DNA of 64,000 nt. Source: Planctomycetaceae bacterium (GTDB lineage: Bacteria > Planctomycetota > Planctomycetia > Pirellulales > Pirellulaceae). Position numbers and translations under genes: made by a program. The stretch is from contig JAHEBQ010000003.1 of NCBI GenBank assembly GCA_024642205.1, positions 118,409-182,408 on the forward strand. The letters are read 5' to 3'. Positions 35,099 to 44,236 of the stretch are shown here, in pieces. The notes below the pieces were generated by a model, which worked only from the letters and a program-made list of their open reading frames with translations, ran no database searches and was not told where the DNA came from. Numbering within the stretch: the first letter of the stretch is position 1; each line of letters begins with the position of its first letter.

Positions 35099-36820
35099 AT
35101 GCCGAAAATCAAAAATGCGGGTTACCAACCGCCCGAATTCAACAATGAGATCACGCTCCAGCTCAGCCGGAATGAATCACGGTGTGCGATTGACGATCTG
35201 GATGATCAATTGGGAAGCCTGGGTGCAAAGTTTGTTTCACGCTACCCTTCCCACACGGCACTTCAAAATCTGATCGGCGATTGGGTGGGAGTGGCTGGCG
35301 ACCGGGTCGTTGTCACGGCGGGAGGCGACGAATCGATTGACCGCGTAATGCGCATCATGCTGGCGGGAAATCGCAAAACGGTATTATCCCATTCCCCATC
35401 TTTTGAAATGGTTGACATCTACTGTGCCAATTATGGCGGCCGGCTCGACCAGGTCCAGTGGGTTGAGGGGGCTTTCCCGGTCGACAACTTGATCGGAAGA
35501 ATCGACCGTCAAGTCGCCTTGGTCGTGCTCACATCGCCCAACAATCCCACCGGCGGATTTATCTCCACCGAGTCGATTCTGAAAGTCAATCAAGCAGCAG
35601 AATTGGCCGGCGCAAGACTGCTGGTCGACCATGCCTACATTGAATTTGCGGATGAAGACCCAACCGCATCGCTCGTTGACCAGAATATCATGATCGTCCG
35701 GACGTTCTCCAAAGCCTGGGGATTGGCTGGACTTCGAGTCGGCTATTTGATTGCACCGGATGCAGAATTCGCTTCGACCATTCGTAACGCTTCGGGTCCG
35801 TTTCCGGTTAGTGCCGTGTCACTCGAAACAGCCAGGCGATCGCTGGCCCGTTACCAGACCCAAATGCAGAACAATGTTGCAGTCGTCAAGACGATGCGCG
35901 GACTGGTCAGTGAGCTGGTAACTCACTGTGGTGGAAAGCCGTTGCCATCGCAAGGCAATTTTGTGCTGGCCGAATTCGACGACGCCGACAGGATCTGGAG
36001 CAGCCTGGCCGCGGACGGCGTCGGCGTTCGCAAGTTTTCGGGCAATGTCTTGTTGGAAAACCGGATCCGCATCACATGCCCGGTCGAGCCGGCAGAATTC
36101 CTGCAGCTGGCCCAATCACTGTGTCGCGTAGCCGGATCGGATTTCGAAACCCAAAAAACCGCTCTCGGCGTTGCCTTCCAACCGACGCACGGCGCAATCA
36201 TCGACGATATCGCGAATCGGGTCGGCAACGAGTCTCTGGCCGATCGAACCTGGATTTCGAAACGAGAAACCAAGGAAACGTCGATTGACCTGGAATTGAA
36301 CCTTGATGGTTCGGGGAAAATCGAAATTGAGACGGGGATCGGGTTCCTCGACCACATGCTCACCGCATTGGCATTTCACTCGGGGATGGACTTGAAACTC
36401 AAATGCGTCGGTGACTTGCATGTTGATGATCATCACACGTCCGAGGATTGTGCGCTGGCCCTGGGCACCTCGATTGATGCTGCCCTGGGTCGCCGTACCG
36501 GCATCAAGCGATTCGGTTACGCATACGCGCCGCTGGATGAATCGTTGGGGCGAACCGTAATCGACTTGAGCGGCCGACCTTGGCCGGAAATTCATCTCGG
36601 ACTGGAGCGCGAAATGATCGGAACATGGGCCTCTGAGAACATTACACATTTTTTTCAATCGCTGGCCATGACTCTCAAATGCTCGCTCCACGTTGATGTG
36701 CTGCGTGGCACCAACGACCACCACCGCGCCGAAGCAGCGTTCAAGTCCTGCGCCAAAGCGCTGCGCGAAGCATTGACTCGCACCTCCGGCGAAGTCCCCA
36801 GCACCAAAGGCGTTTTGTAG
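35099..36820 (+). CDS. HisC-HisB fusion: histidinol-phosphate aminotransferase + imidazoleglycerol-phosphate dehydratase
   Basis: One 573-residue protein covers two steps of histidine synthesis. Residues about 1-345 are a PLP aminotransferase of the HisC type: LSRNESR, VTAGGDESIDRVMR, LTSPNNPTGG, DHAYIEF and FSKAWGLAGLRVGY with the PLP Lys. A short linker (about 350-378) leads to an IGP dehydratase (about 380-573) with all metal-binding His pairs (GFLDHMLTALAFHSG, DDHHTSEDCALALG, ITHFFQSLA, GTNDHHRAEAAFKS). No HAD histidinol-phosphatase is present, unlike the enterobacterial HisB. It lies 193 bases after hisG. Continuity through the junction shows a true fusion, not two genes. Confidence 0.93.
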   Translation: MPKIKNAGYQPPEFNNEITLQLSRNESRCAIDDLDDQLGSLGAKFVSRYPSHTALQNLIGDWVGVAGDRVVVTAGGDESIDRVMRIMLAGNRKTVLSHSPSFEMVDIYCANYGGRLDQVQWVEGAFPVDNLIGRIDRQVALVVLTSPNNPTGGFISTESILKVNQAAELAGARLLVDHAYIEFADEDPTASLVDQNIMIVRTFSKAWGLAGLRVGYLIAPDAEFASTIRNASGPFPVSAVSLETARRSLARYQTQMQNNVAVVKTMRGLVSELVTHCGGKPLPSQGNFVLAEFDDADRIWSSLAADGVGVRKFSGNVLLENRIRITCPVEPAEFLQLAQSLCRVAGSDFETQKTALGVAFQPTHGAIIDDIANRVGNESLADRTWISKRETKETSIDLELNLDGSGKIEIETGIGFLDHMLTALAFHSGMDLKLKCVGDLHVDDHHTSEDCALALGTSIDAALGRRTGIKRFGYAYAPLDESLGRTVIDLSGRPWPEIHLGLEREMIGTWASENITHFFQSLAMTLKCSLHVDVLRGTNDHHRAEAAFKSCAKALREALTRTSGEVPSTKGVL

Positions 36821-36873
36821 GGCAGGACCTGGACCTGAGATTTGATTACGAAAAACGGACCGCGGAATTAAAT

Positions 36874-37470
36874 ATGATTCAAATCATCAACACTGGCGTT
36901 GCCAATCTCCGCTCCCTCCAGGCCGCGTTTGACCGACTGGGCTGCGCGTGGAGCTTGACCGAAGACGCGAACGAAATCGAAAACGCCTCCCACGTCGTTT
37001 TGCCCGGCGTCGGTGCCTTCGCGGCCGCGGCTCAATCGTTGGATCGCTTGCATTTGCGTCGTTCGATTACGGATCGAATCAACCGACCCGGTTTGCCAAC
37101 CTTGTGTATATGCCTGGGGATGCAACTGCTTTGCGAATCCAGTGATGAAGCAGACACAGCCCGGGGACTTGGCATCCTGCCCCATACAATCAAGCGCTTC
37201 AGCAACGATGTCAAGGTACCGCAACTGGGCTGGAACGAAGTTCGACCGATGACGGCTGGACCTTTCGAAACGGGCGAAGCCTACTTCGCAAATTCGTTTC
37301 GGCTCGAAGATGCACCCGATGGCTGGGGTTTTGCGGAATCCGAATACGGTGGAGTATTTATCAGTAGCGTCTGGCGCGGTCGAACATTGGCGTGTCAGTT
37401 TCACCCCGAACTGTCCGGCCGCTGGGGCCAACAAGTATTGACCAACTGGATCGAGGGTACGACATGTTGA
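36874..37470 (+). CDS. hisH: Imidazole glycerol phosphate synthase, glutaminase subunit
   Basis: HisH releases ammonia from glutamine for HisF. The 198-residue protein has the class-I amidotransferase triad: the nucleophile Cys in LCICLGMQLLCE (about residue 79), and the His-Glu pair in QFHPELSG near the C terminus. The N terminus MIQIINTGVANLRSLQAAFDRLG and LPGVGAFAAA (oxyanion region) are typical. It overlaps the start of hisF by 7 bases, as expected for subunits made in equal amounts. Confidence 0.95.
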   Translation: MIQIINTGVANLRSLQAAFDRLGCAWSLTEDANEIENASHVVLPGVGAFAAAAQSLDRLHLRRSITDRINRPGLPTLCICLGMQLLCESSDEADTARGLGILPHTIKRFSNDVKVPQLGWNEVRPMTAGPFETGEAYFANSFRLEDAPDGWGFAESEYGGVFISSVWRGRTLACQFHPELSGRWGQQVLTNWIEGTTC

Positions 37471-38216
37471 AATCCAGGATTATCCCCTGCCTTGATGTCA
37501 ATCACGGGCGAGTTGTCAAAGGAGTGAAATTTCAAAACCTCCGCGACGCCGGCGATCCGGTCGAACTTTCGTATCACTATGAAACGCAGGGGGCGGATGA
37601 ACTGGTCCTGCTCGATGTTACGGCAACACGGCAGGATCGAATTGCAATGCTGGAAACCGTGGAGCTGGTTCGGCGCCGGTTGGGAATTCCGTTGACGGTG
37701 GGCGGCGGTATCAGTTCGATGGAGGACGCCGGACGTTTACTCAATGCCGGCGCCGACAAAGTCAGTATTAATTCGGCCGCTGTTCGAAACCCTGCCTTGA
37801 TCCAGGCGATGTCCGAACGGTTTGGTTCTCAATGTACTGTCGTCGCAATTGACGCGAAAATGACCGATGGAGTTTTTCAAGTTCTGACCCGAAGCGGAAC
37901 CACGGCGGAATCGCTGAATGCGATCCAGTGGTCGGCACGGGCGCAAGCGTTGGGCGCCGGAGAAATTCTGCTGACGAGTTTTGACCGGGACGGTACGCGG
38001 AGCGGGTACGACTTGCCGATGCTCGATGCGGTGACCAGTGCATGCAGCCTCCCCGTGATCGCTTCCGGCGGAGCCGATTCGGTTGCGCACATGGTCGACG
38101 CATTTGAACATGGAGCCCACGCCGTGTTGGCGGCGTCCATCTTTCACGACGGGAACATGACGGTAAACGAGGTAAAAGAAGAACTGGCCAGGTCCGGAAT
38201 TCATGTTCGAATCTGA
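37464..38216 (+). CDS. hisF: Imidazole glycerol phosphate synthase, cyclase subunit
   Basis: HisF closes the imidazole ring, using ammonia from HisH. It is a TIM barrel of 250 residues with MLKSRIIPCLDVNHGRVVKG (catalytic Asp 11), VGGGISSMEDA, KVSINSAAV, VVAIDAK, LLTSFDRDGTRSGYD (catalytic Asp near 130) and VIASGGADS. ATG 37464 overlaps the hisH stop. Long in-frame upstream codons belong to the overlap with hisH and are not used. A 182-base gap follows before the hisI-hisE gene. Confidence 0.96.
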   Translation: MLKSRIIPCLDVNHGRVVKGVKFQNLRDAGDPVELSYHYETQGADELVLLDVTATRQDRIAMLETVELVRRRLGIPLTVGGGISSMEDAGRLLNAGADKVSINSAAVRNPALIQAMSERFGSQCTVVAIDAKMTDGVFQVLTRSGTTAESLNAIQWSARAQALGAGEILLTSFDRDGTRSGYDLPMLDAVTSACSLPVIASGGADSVAHMVDAFEHGAHAVLAASIFHDGNMTVNEVKEELARSGIHVRI

Positions 38217-38398
38217 GGGCCATTGGTCGTTCGGTTCCGGAAGCTCTCGTGGTGTGATTCAGCCGATCGCGTGCTGCGTGCGTCGCCAGGAGGTGGCCAT
38301 CGTCTGGGCGAAGGAAAGCTGGATCGCAAAGGGTTTGCCACCCTCAATCGGCAAGCTGCACAAACTGATGATCCCCATACCAGAGGCCAAGATCCCAA

Positions 38399-39469
38399 AT
38401 GATCATTCCCCGAATCAAATTCAACCCGGATCTCGCAACCGGCGAACTGGTTGATCAACTCATGCATTGGAGCCTGTTCGGGCAAGTCGCATTGTCCAAT
38501 GTCGGCCCGGATAGTTCCTCGCGACTGGAACCGGTCGTCATGCGCGTCGGCGGACGGGTAGATCTAATCATTGAGTTGTCGGAGACCGACGAACCACAGG
38601 CCCTGGCGTTGCTGAATGCTGGCGCGACCCGGGTTCTTTGTGATGAGCTGACTTGTGAATTCAAAACAATCCCCCATGAACGAGTGTTGCGCGTCAGGGA
38701 GGACAGATCCATGGACGAAGCCGTTCCCAGCGGCCACGTGTTATCGCTCGTTGAGCCGACTGCCGAACGCATCGCGGAACTGGAAATGGCGAGAGTCAAC
38801 TGCCTGGTCGATTCGGAGCAATTGACCTCCGAACTGATCGCGGATTTTTTCAAATTGGTATTGGTCTCTGACCGGCCTGACGGACTTTGGTCAACCGTGA
38901 TCGTCGACCCCTTGGGGATTTCGCTGGGACTGGCCTATTCAAACTACGAAAGCCTGCTTCACGCAATCGAAAGCCGTTGTGGGACTTTCTGGTCGCGATC
39001 TCGCGACGAACTCTGGGTCAAAGGCGAATCCAGCGGGGCGACTCAACAACTGCTGGAGATTCGGCTGGACTGCGATCGCGATTGTTTGCGGTTCATGGTC
39101 ACCCAGGATCCACCCGGCTTCTGCCATCGCAATACTTACACCTGTTTTGGGCAGGAGCGCACGATTCAATCGGTGGTGGGACGACTGGCCGCGCGAATCA
39201 GTGAATCCGACGAAGAGTCATTTACTCGAAGGTTGGCCAACGACTCGAACTTGCTCGAAACAAAACTGCTGGAGGAATCCAGAGAACTCTCCGAAGCCAG
39301 CCAGACCAGCGATCAATACGAGATTGCGTTCGAAGCGGCTGATGTATTGTATTTTTCGCTGGTTGCCATGTTGAAAAACGGAGTCACGCTCGATCGCGTG
39401 TACCATGAACTGGCCCGCCGGATGAACCGCGTTGACCGTCGGGGACCGGGGATCAAGCAGAGTGATTAG
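38399..39469 (+). CDS. hisIE: Three-part HisI-HisE protein with HIS4-like N-terminal domain
   Basis: It carries the second and third steps of the pathway. PRA-CH (HisI) spans about 157-252, with WSRSRDELWVKGE, DCDRD at 224-228, and the zinc residues in FCHRNTYTCF. PRA-PH (HisE) spans about 258-350, with EESFTRRLANDSNLL, EESRELSEA and FEAADVLYF. An extra N-terminal domain of about 155 residues (FGQVALSN, ALALLNAGATRVL) looks like half of a degenerate barrel. The same order, with the same DRPDGL join, is what I recall of the front of fungal HIS4, whose last domain is HisD; here hisD is the next gene. Function of the extra domain is unknown. Confidence 0.9.
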   Translation: MIIPRIKFNPDLATGELVDQLMHWSLFGQVALSNVGPDSSSRLEPVVMRVGGRVDLIIELSETDEPQALALLNAGATRVLCDELTCEFKTIPHERVLRVREDRSMDEAVPSGHVLSLVEPTAERIAELEMARVNCLVDSEQLTSELIADFFKLVLVSDRPDGLWSTVIVDPLGISLGLAYSNYESLLHAIESRCGTFWSRSRDELWVKGESSGATQQLLEIRLDCDRDCLRFMVTQDPPGFCHRNTYTCFGQERTIQSVVGRLAARISESDEESFTRRLANDSNLLETKLLEESRELSEASQTSDQYEIAFEAADVLYFSLVAMLKNGVTLDRVYHELARRMNRVDRRGPGIKQSD

Positions 39470-39765
39470 AAATCCTCTGCTGTTTGGCTCGCCCATACAA
39501 AAATCAACCTGAAAAGAAATGGAAATTGGATCGTTCCATCGCCATCCCATCGAAATACAGCAGGTTTTCTTGACGCTGGCGGAGAATCCGCGCAAGCGTT
39601 TCCGGAATTCCCCTTGCGGTTTTGAAACACATTGAAGCCTTTCGGGGAAAATAGTGTATGTTGAACGTTGCAGAGTCTGTGAATCCGCGCGATCGATGTG
39701 ACGACGGAAACAGCAAGCCTCCTGCCGATCGAAAACGATCATTGTCGATATGGGAATTACGTCGA

Positions 39766-41043
39766 ATGAACTCCTCAACCGAAAACAAAACCGTACTCAA
39801 AATTGTCGATGCAAAAACGTTTGAGCCTGGTGAACTGGTTAATTCACTGGATGCGGAAACACTCGCGGATGCACAGTTGATTGTGGACGCTGTACGCGAG
39901 GAGGGAGAGCCCGCAATTCGCCGCTATGCCAGACAGTTCCATGAACGGACCGACCTGCAGCCACTGCTGATTGGTCGGGACGAGATGGAAGCCGCCGCCA
40001 AACGCGTCAATCCTGCGGATGTCGAACTGTTACAACGTGTCGCCCACCGGATTGGGAATTTTGCCGACGCCCAGCTTGATTGCCTGGAGGAACTGGAGTT
40101 CCCCGTTCCTGGCGGCGTGGCCGGACATACGATCGAACCCATAGGCCGCGTCGGCTGTTATGCACCGGCGGGTCGATTTGCGTTGCCTTCGACCGTTTTG
40201 ATGACCGTGGTTCCCGCAATGGCGGCGGGTTGCGGAAGAATCATTCTCGCTACGCCGAACCCGTCGGATTTGATGTTGGCCACGGCTGCGGTTGCCGGTG
40301 CCGATCGAGTGTTGGCCATCGGTGGTGCGCACGCAATTGCGGCCCTGGCTTATGGATTTGATGATTTCGAAAAATGCGACATCATTGCGGGGCCGGGTAA
40401 CCGATGGGTTACTGCGGCCAAGAAAATCGTCAACGGCGATTGTGGGATCGATATGCTGGCGGGTCCTTCCGAGCTGGTTTTGGTCGCCGACGAATCGGCA
40501 GACCCCGAAACGGTAGCCAGCGATCTGCTGGCGCAGGCCGAACACGACATTGACGCGCGGCCGTTCTTGATCACAACATCTCGCGTCGTTGCCGAAAAAG
40601 TAGTTGATGAACTGGTTCGCCAACTCGATGCTTTGCCCACGGCCGAAATTGCCCGCCAGTCCCTGGGGAACGGTGCGGCAATTATTGCAGAATCGATCGA
40701 AGACGCGATCGTCATTTGTAACGATCTTGCTCCGGAACATCTTGAACTGCACTGTGCTGATGCCGAGGCAATCGCATCGGAAATCACCAACGCCGGGTGC
40801 GTATTTATCGGCCACCAGTCTGCAGAAGTCTTTGGCGATTACGGGGTCGGACCCAATCACACCCTGCCGACGAGCGGCACATCTCGCTGGAGCGGGGGGC
40901 TGAGTGTTTTTTCATTTATTCGCATTCGTACCTATCTGCAGCTGGACCAGGCACCTGATTCGTTGATCAAGGACACGGCACGATTGGCGGAACTGGAGGG
41001 CTTGATTGCCCATCAACGGGCGAGCCTGAACCGACGGATTTAG
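39766..41043 (+). CDS. hisD: Histidinol dehydrogenase
   Basis: HisD oxidises histidinol to histidine in two NAD-linked steps at a zinc site. The 425 residues from ATG 39766 match the normal family length; the frame is open to 39658 but with no homology. Motifs: GRVGCYAPAGRFALPSTVLM, VLAIGGAHAIAALAYG, DIIAGPGNRWVTAAKKIV, MLAGPSELVLVAD, LLAQAEHDIDAR (zinc-binding Gln and His), NDLAPEHLEL (catalytic Glu-His) and GPNHTLPTSGT. It is the last his gene in the cluster, 296 bases after hisIE, so it may have its own promoter. Confidence 0.96.
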   Translation: MNSSTENKTVLKIVDAKTFEPGELVNSLDAETLADAQLIVDAVREEGEPAIRRYARQFHERTDLQPLLIGRDEMEAAAKRVNPADVELLQRVAHRIGNFADAQLDCLEELEFPVPGGVAGHTIEPIGRVGCYAPAGRFALPSTVLMTVVPAMAAGCGRIILATPNPSDLMLATAAVAGADRVLAIGGAHAIAALAYGFDDFEKCDIIAGPGNRWVTAAKKIVNGDCGIDMLAGPSELVLVADESADPETVASDLLAQAEHDIDARPFLITTSRVVAEKVVDELVRQLDALPTAEIARQSLGNGAAIIAESIEDAIVICNDLAPEHLELHCADAEAIASEITNAGCVFIGHQSAEVFGDYGVGPNHTLPTSGTSRWSGGLSVFSFIRIRTYLQLDQAPDSLIKDTARLAELEGLIAHQRASLNRRI

Positions 41044-41163
41044 AACTTGGAATCCACCAACAGGTCATAGAAATCACCTGTCGCAGGACGTGCCCGCATC
41101 TCCACTGCCCGGCGATCGGCAATGCCGATCACCCGGATCTCAAGAAAACAAAGCAGGCTTACC

Positions 41164-41802
41164 ATGAGTCGAACGATGTTCTTCCTGTTTTTCTTGGCCT
41201 TGACCACCATAGCCGGTAACAGGATTTTTGCCCAAACCGATCAGGTCGCTGGCATTTCGAAACAGGAAAACGCTGATTCCGAGCTAGTCCAACTTCGCGA
41301 CCGGATGGAAAAAGCCTTTCAGGCACACGACGTAGAGGCGCTAACCAGGGAACTTGGACCCGACGTGGTGATCACATGGCAAAACGGATCCCGAAATCTG
41401 GGAGCCGATGAGTTCCAGGCGTTCTATCAGGAAATGTTGGTCGGTGACACCTCGACCATCACAAACATCAAAACGACACGTGAGCTCGATGGAGTTCCAT
41501 TGTTTTACGGCGACACGACCGCGATTGCCTACGGCACCGTCAATGAAGACATTACGTTTCGCGATGGAGACGCATTCACGCTTCAGAGTAAATGGACCGC
41601 GACACTGGTCCAAACCGGTGGCCAATGGCAAGTCGTCAGTTACCATATTTCGGCAGATGCGTTCAATAATCCTGTGCTCGCTGCGGCCAAGCGATACCTG
41701 ATCACATTCGCGACCGTGGGAGCATTCTTCGGATTCCTGCTGGGCGCGTTAATCATGTGGTTTGTCGTGCATTCGACGCGCCGACTTGCCGACGTGCTTT
41801 GA
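41164..41802 (+). CDS. Exported SnoaL/DUF4440-like protein with C-terminal membrane anchor
   Basis: A 212-residue protein with a signal peptide (MFFLFFLALTTIAGNRIFA), a SnoaL/NTF2-like domain at about 40-165 (LRDRMEKAFQAHDVEALTRELGPDVVITWQNG.., WTATLVQTGGQWQVVSYHIS) and a membrane helix near the end (ITFATVGAFFGFLLGALIMWFVV). Domains of this fold bind small molecules or act as cyclases or isomerases. No catalytic residue can be assigned by eye. ATG 41164 was chosen because the signal peptide begins there; the frame is open to 41122. It precedes a group of possible sterol enzymes, but a link is only positional. Confidence 0.7.
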   Translation: MSRTMFFLFFLALTTIAGNRIFAQTDQVAGISKQENADSELVQLRDRMEKAFQAHDVEALTRELGPDVVITWQNGSRNLGADEFQAFYQEMLVGDTSTITNIKTTRELDGVPLFYGDTTAIAYGTVNEDITFRDGDAFTLQSKWTATLVQTGGQWQVVSYHISADAFNNPVLAAAKRYLITFATVGAFFGFLLGALIMWFVVHSTRRLADVL

Positions 41803-41949
41803 TCAATCCCGTGACGCTGTCAATTTGGGGTTCCGATGAGGGTATGAACGATCGCTCGAGGCGCGCTGTTGATTCGGGAGCTTGTTTGTGAGATATTTTT
41901 TGCACGCAAACCGATCCGCATTCGCGGCAGCTTCCAGACAGATACGGCT

Positions 41950-42723
41950 ATGGACCCAACGCTTTTTCAAACATGGTTGCTGTTGTGGATCGCCCTGGGT
42001 GTCCTGGTATTGCCGTTGACGTTGTTGATAACGGCGCCTTTTGGGAGGCACTTCAGTTCCCGATATGGTCCGACGATCGGCAACCGATTGGGCTGGATCA
42101 TCATGGAATCGCCGGCAATCTGGTGGTTTACGATTGTCTTTGCCAGTGGATTGATCGGCTGGCCCGGGTCTGGCCCCAACGCGGTCGCGTGGATTCTGTG
42201 GGGCTTCTGGATGATTCACTACTTGAATCGCGGTTTGATTTTCCCGATGCGTATTCGAACCAACGGCAAACGGATCCCTTGGCTGATCGTTTCATTCGCA
42301 TTTTCTTTTCAATTGATCAATGGATATTTCAACGGCATGGCTTTGGGATATTTCGGATCGCAATACTCGGAAGCTTGGCTGGGTAACCCGAAGTTTTGGA
42401 CCGGAATGGCTGTCTTTGTCTTGGGTTGGCTGATCAATATTCGGACCGATGAACTGTTGATGAAGTTGCGCAAGCCCGATGAAACCGGTTATTCGATTCC
42501 AAGGGGCGGTCTGTTTGAATGGGTCTCGTGTCCCAATTTTCTCGGCGAGATGGTCCTGTGGACCGGATGGGCGATCATGTGCTGGAATCTGGCGGCACTT
42601 TCATTCGCAATCTGGACTGTCGCCAATCTGCTTCCCCGGGCATTAGCGCATCATCGCTGGTACCGGGCAAATTTCCCCGACTATCCCACCAAGCGAAAAG
42701 CGGTTTTTCCCGGCCTGTTGTAG
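41950..42723 (+). CDS. 3-oxo-5-alpha-steroid 4-dehydrogenase-like membrane enzyme
   Basis: A 257-residue integral membrane protein of the steroid 5-alpha-reductase/DUF1295 group, which reduces a C=C bond next to a keto group in a lipid using NADPH. About six membrane helices are visible, and the C-terminal family motif is clear: YSIPRGGLFEWVSCPNFLGEMVLWTGWAIM, then NLLPRALAHHRWYRANFPDYPTKRKAVFPGLL. ATG 41950 gives the usual family length; the frame is open to 41869. It is convergent with the methyltransferase gene that also looks sterol-related. The true substrate is unknown. Confidence 0.8.
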   Translation: MDPTLFQTWLLLWIALGVLVLPLTLLITAPFGRHFSSRYGPTIGNRLGWIIMESPAIWWFTIVFASGLIGWPGSGPNAVAWILWGFWMIHYLNRGLIFPMRIRTNGKRIPWLIVSFAFSFQLINGYFNGMALGYFGSQYSEAWLGNPKFWTGMAVFVLGWLINIRTDELLMKLRKPDETGYSIPRGGLFEWVSCPNFLGEMVLWTGWAIMCWNLAALSFAIWTVANLLPRALAHHRWYRANFPDYPTKRKAVFPGLL

Positions 42724-42929
42724 CCGGATTTGATTGGTATGAGCAATCGCATCCCATGACTCGCCCATTGGCGGAGTCCACCGACCTGACGAAACCAGTC
42801 TGTCGAATTTCGATCCTGACCTGAGACTGGTCGCGGTTGCCTGTTAACTTCTTTTCATTCACTGGTATTGACCATCGAAAACGCTTTCGCCGCATCGCGC
42901 ATGGAACTCAATCGAACAAGCATCGAATG

Positions 42930-44000
42930 CTACCTGCGTTTTTCGAAGGTCAACAAGGCAGAACCGGTTAGAACGCCTGTTTTGCCGCCACGGATAATGT
43001 GTCGCAGGGTTCCGGCCAGAAAGGTATCGTTGAAACGGGCGAATCCCCTGGGAAGAATCCGGACGGCCTCGGCGGACCTGGCAAGTCCGTAAACGAATCG
43101 AGATGAGACCATCCACGGGAGAAGCGGGTTGCTGACCCAATACGAATACCAATTCAACGGTCCGTCGGAAAGATCCTCGTCGAAAACACAGGTAAGCCCG
43201 GCGTCGGCGGCGGTTTTGATTGTGCCATCGACGGTATGCAGCGGGGGCATCGCGGTCGAATACTCGAAGTCATTCAACAACTTCCGCTGCTCCGGCTGGT
43301 TGTCATCATATTTTCTTGATTTGCAGAGACAATACGCAACCAGGCGGCCACCCGGTTTGAGGACGCGGTGGATTTCACTGAGGACACGACTCAAATCAGG
43401 ATAGTATTTAAGCGCGTAAACCGCGAAGACTCCTTCAAATGACTCCGATTCAAATGGCATCGCCTGACTGTCACCTTGAACCACGTGGCACTGCTCACTC
43501 AATCCTTCCGCACCAATCAATTGATTGGCCTGTTGGACTTCGTTTTCTCCCAGCGTAATTCCAGTGATCTTGGCACCGGATTGTCGCGCGACATGACGCA
43601 ACATTCCGCCGACGCCGCAACCCAAATCGAGCGCGTGTTTTTCCGGATTGAGCTGCAATAGACCGGAAACGCGGTCGTACATTCGCGCGGTCGCATCTTC
43701 CCGGCTTTGACCCTTGAATTCTGGCGGACAAAAATGCCAACCGTCGCCATAATAGGTTTCAATGACATCAGCCATCAAGCCGTAATAATGTTTTGTTACC
43801 GCAAGGTGGTCTTGATGATGAAGTGCCTCTCGATACATAGCCTCATGCTGTTCGCAGAACTCGATCAAGTCACGTCGCCGAAACTCTCGGAAAATCCTCA
43901 GGTAACTCGAAAGCAGGTTGTCGATTGACTTGAGCTTTTTTGGCTCTTGCTGCACAGACATTCCGGAAGGATTAAGCTGGGCCTGTTGATCAATTGCCAT
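42930..44000 (-). CDS. SAM-dependent methyltransferase, sterol C24-methyltransferase-like
   Basis: A class-I methyltransferase. Motif I is HALDLGCGVGGMLRHVA, and further family features are GDSQAMPFESESFEGVFAVYALKYYPDL and HRVLKPGGRLVAY. Compared from memory with yeast Erg6, the layout before motif I (HYYGLMADVIETYYGDGWHF.. FKGQSREDA) and the stretch KYDDNQPEQRKLLNDFEYSTAMPPLHTVD match closely, including the later EDLSDGP. That is more than general methyltransferase likeness. A C-methyl transfer to a sterol-like side chain is a fair guess; tocopherol-type substrates are possible. ATG 44000 is used, but a TTG at 44012 or ATG at 43961 could also start it. Confidence 0.75.
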   Translation of the reverse strand: MAIDQQAQLNPSGMSVQQEPKKLKSIDNLLSSYLRIFREFRRRDLIEFCEQHEAMYREALHHQDHLAVTKHYYGLMADVIETYYGDGWHFCPPEFKGQSREDATARMYDRVSGLLQLNPEKHALDLGCGVGGMLRHVARQSGAKITGITLGENEVQQANQLIGAEGLSEQCHVVQGDSQAMPFESESFEGVFAVYALKYYPDLSRVLSEIHRVLKPGGRLVAYCLCKSRKYDDNQPEQRKLLNDFEYSTAMPPLHTVDGTIKTAADAGLTCVFDEDLSDGPLNWYSYWVSNPLLPWMVSSRFVYGLARSAEAVRILPRGFARFNDTFLAGTLRHIIRGGKTGVLTGSALLTFEKRR

Positions 44001-44236
44001 GGGTCCGGTCAAGTGTGAGGAGGGAACGGTTCGGTTGTCATGCTAACAGAATCAGCGTTACAAAAGTTGAATGATCGCGCCTCGTTGAAGAAGCCTTGTT
44101 CCCGGAAACGCCCGCAAATCGACCGTTGGCAGCGTACACGGTTTGCCGCAATCGGCGCCACAGGGTGTCGGAACAGCGTTTGATCTGGGATCCAGCGATC
44201 ACCCAGGTTGAGCTTAAAGCACACCAACCCAGGATG

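Noticed and set aside
36116..36724. 202-codon minus-strand ORF
   Set aside because: It lies opposite the HisC-HisB fusion.
38203..38454. 83-codon ORF in the gap between hisF and hisIE, considered as a hisA remnant
   Set aside because: It overlaps both neighbours in another frame and shows no HisA motif.
41060..41081. 6-bp inverted repeat ACAGGT/ACCTGT after hisD
   Set aside because: No U-run, and short repeats of this kind are expected by chance.
44009..44227. 72-codon minus-strand ORF just upstream of the methyltransferase gene
   Set aside because: No motif or ribosome site; its composition does not resemble neighbouring genes.
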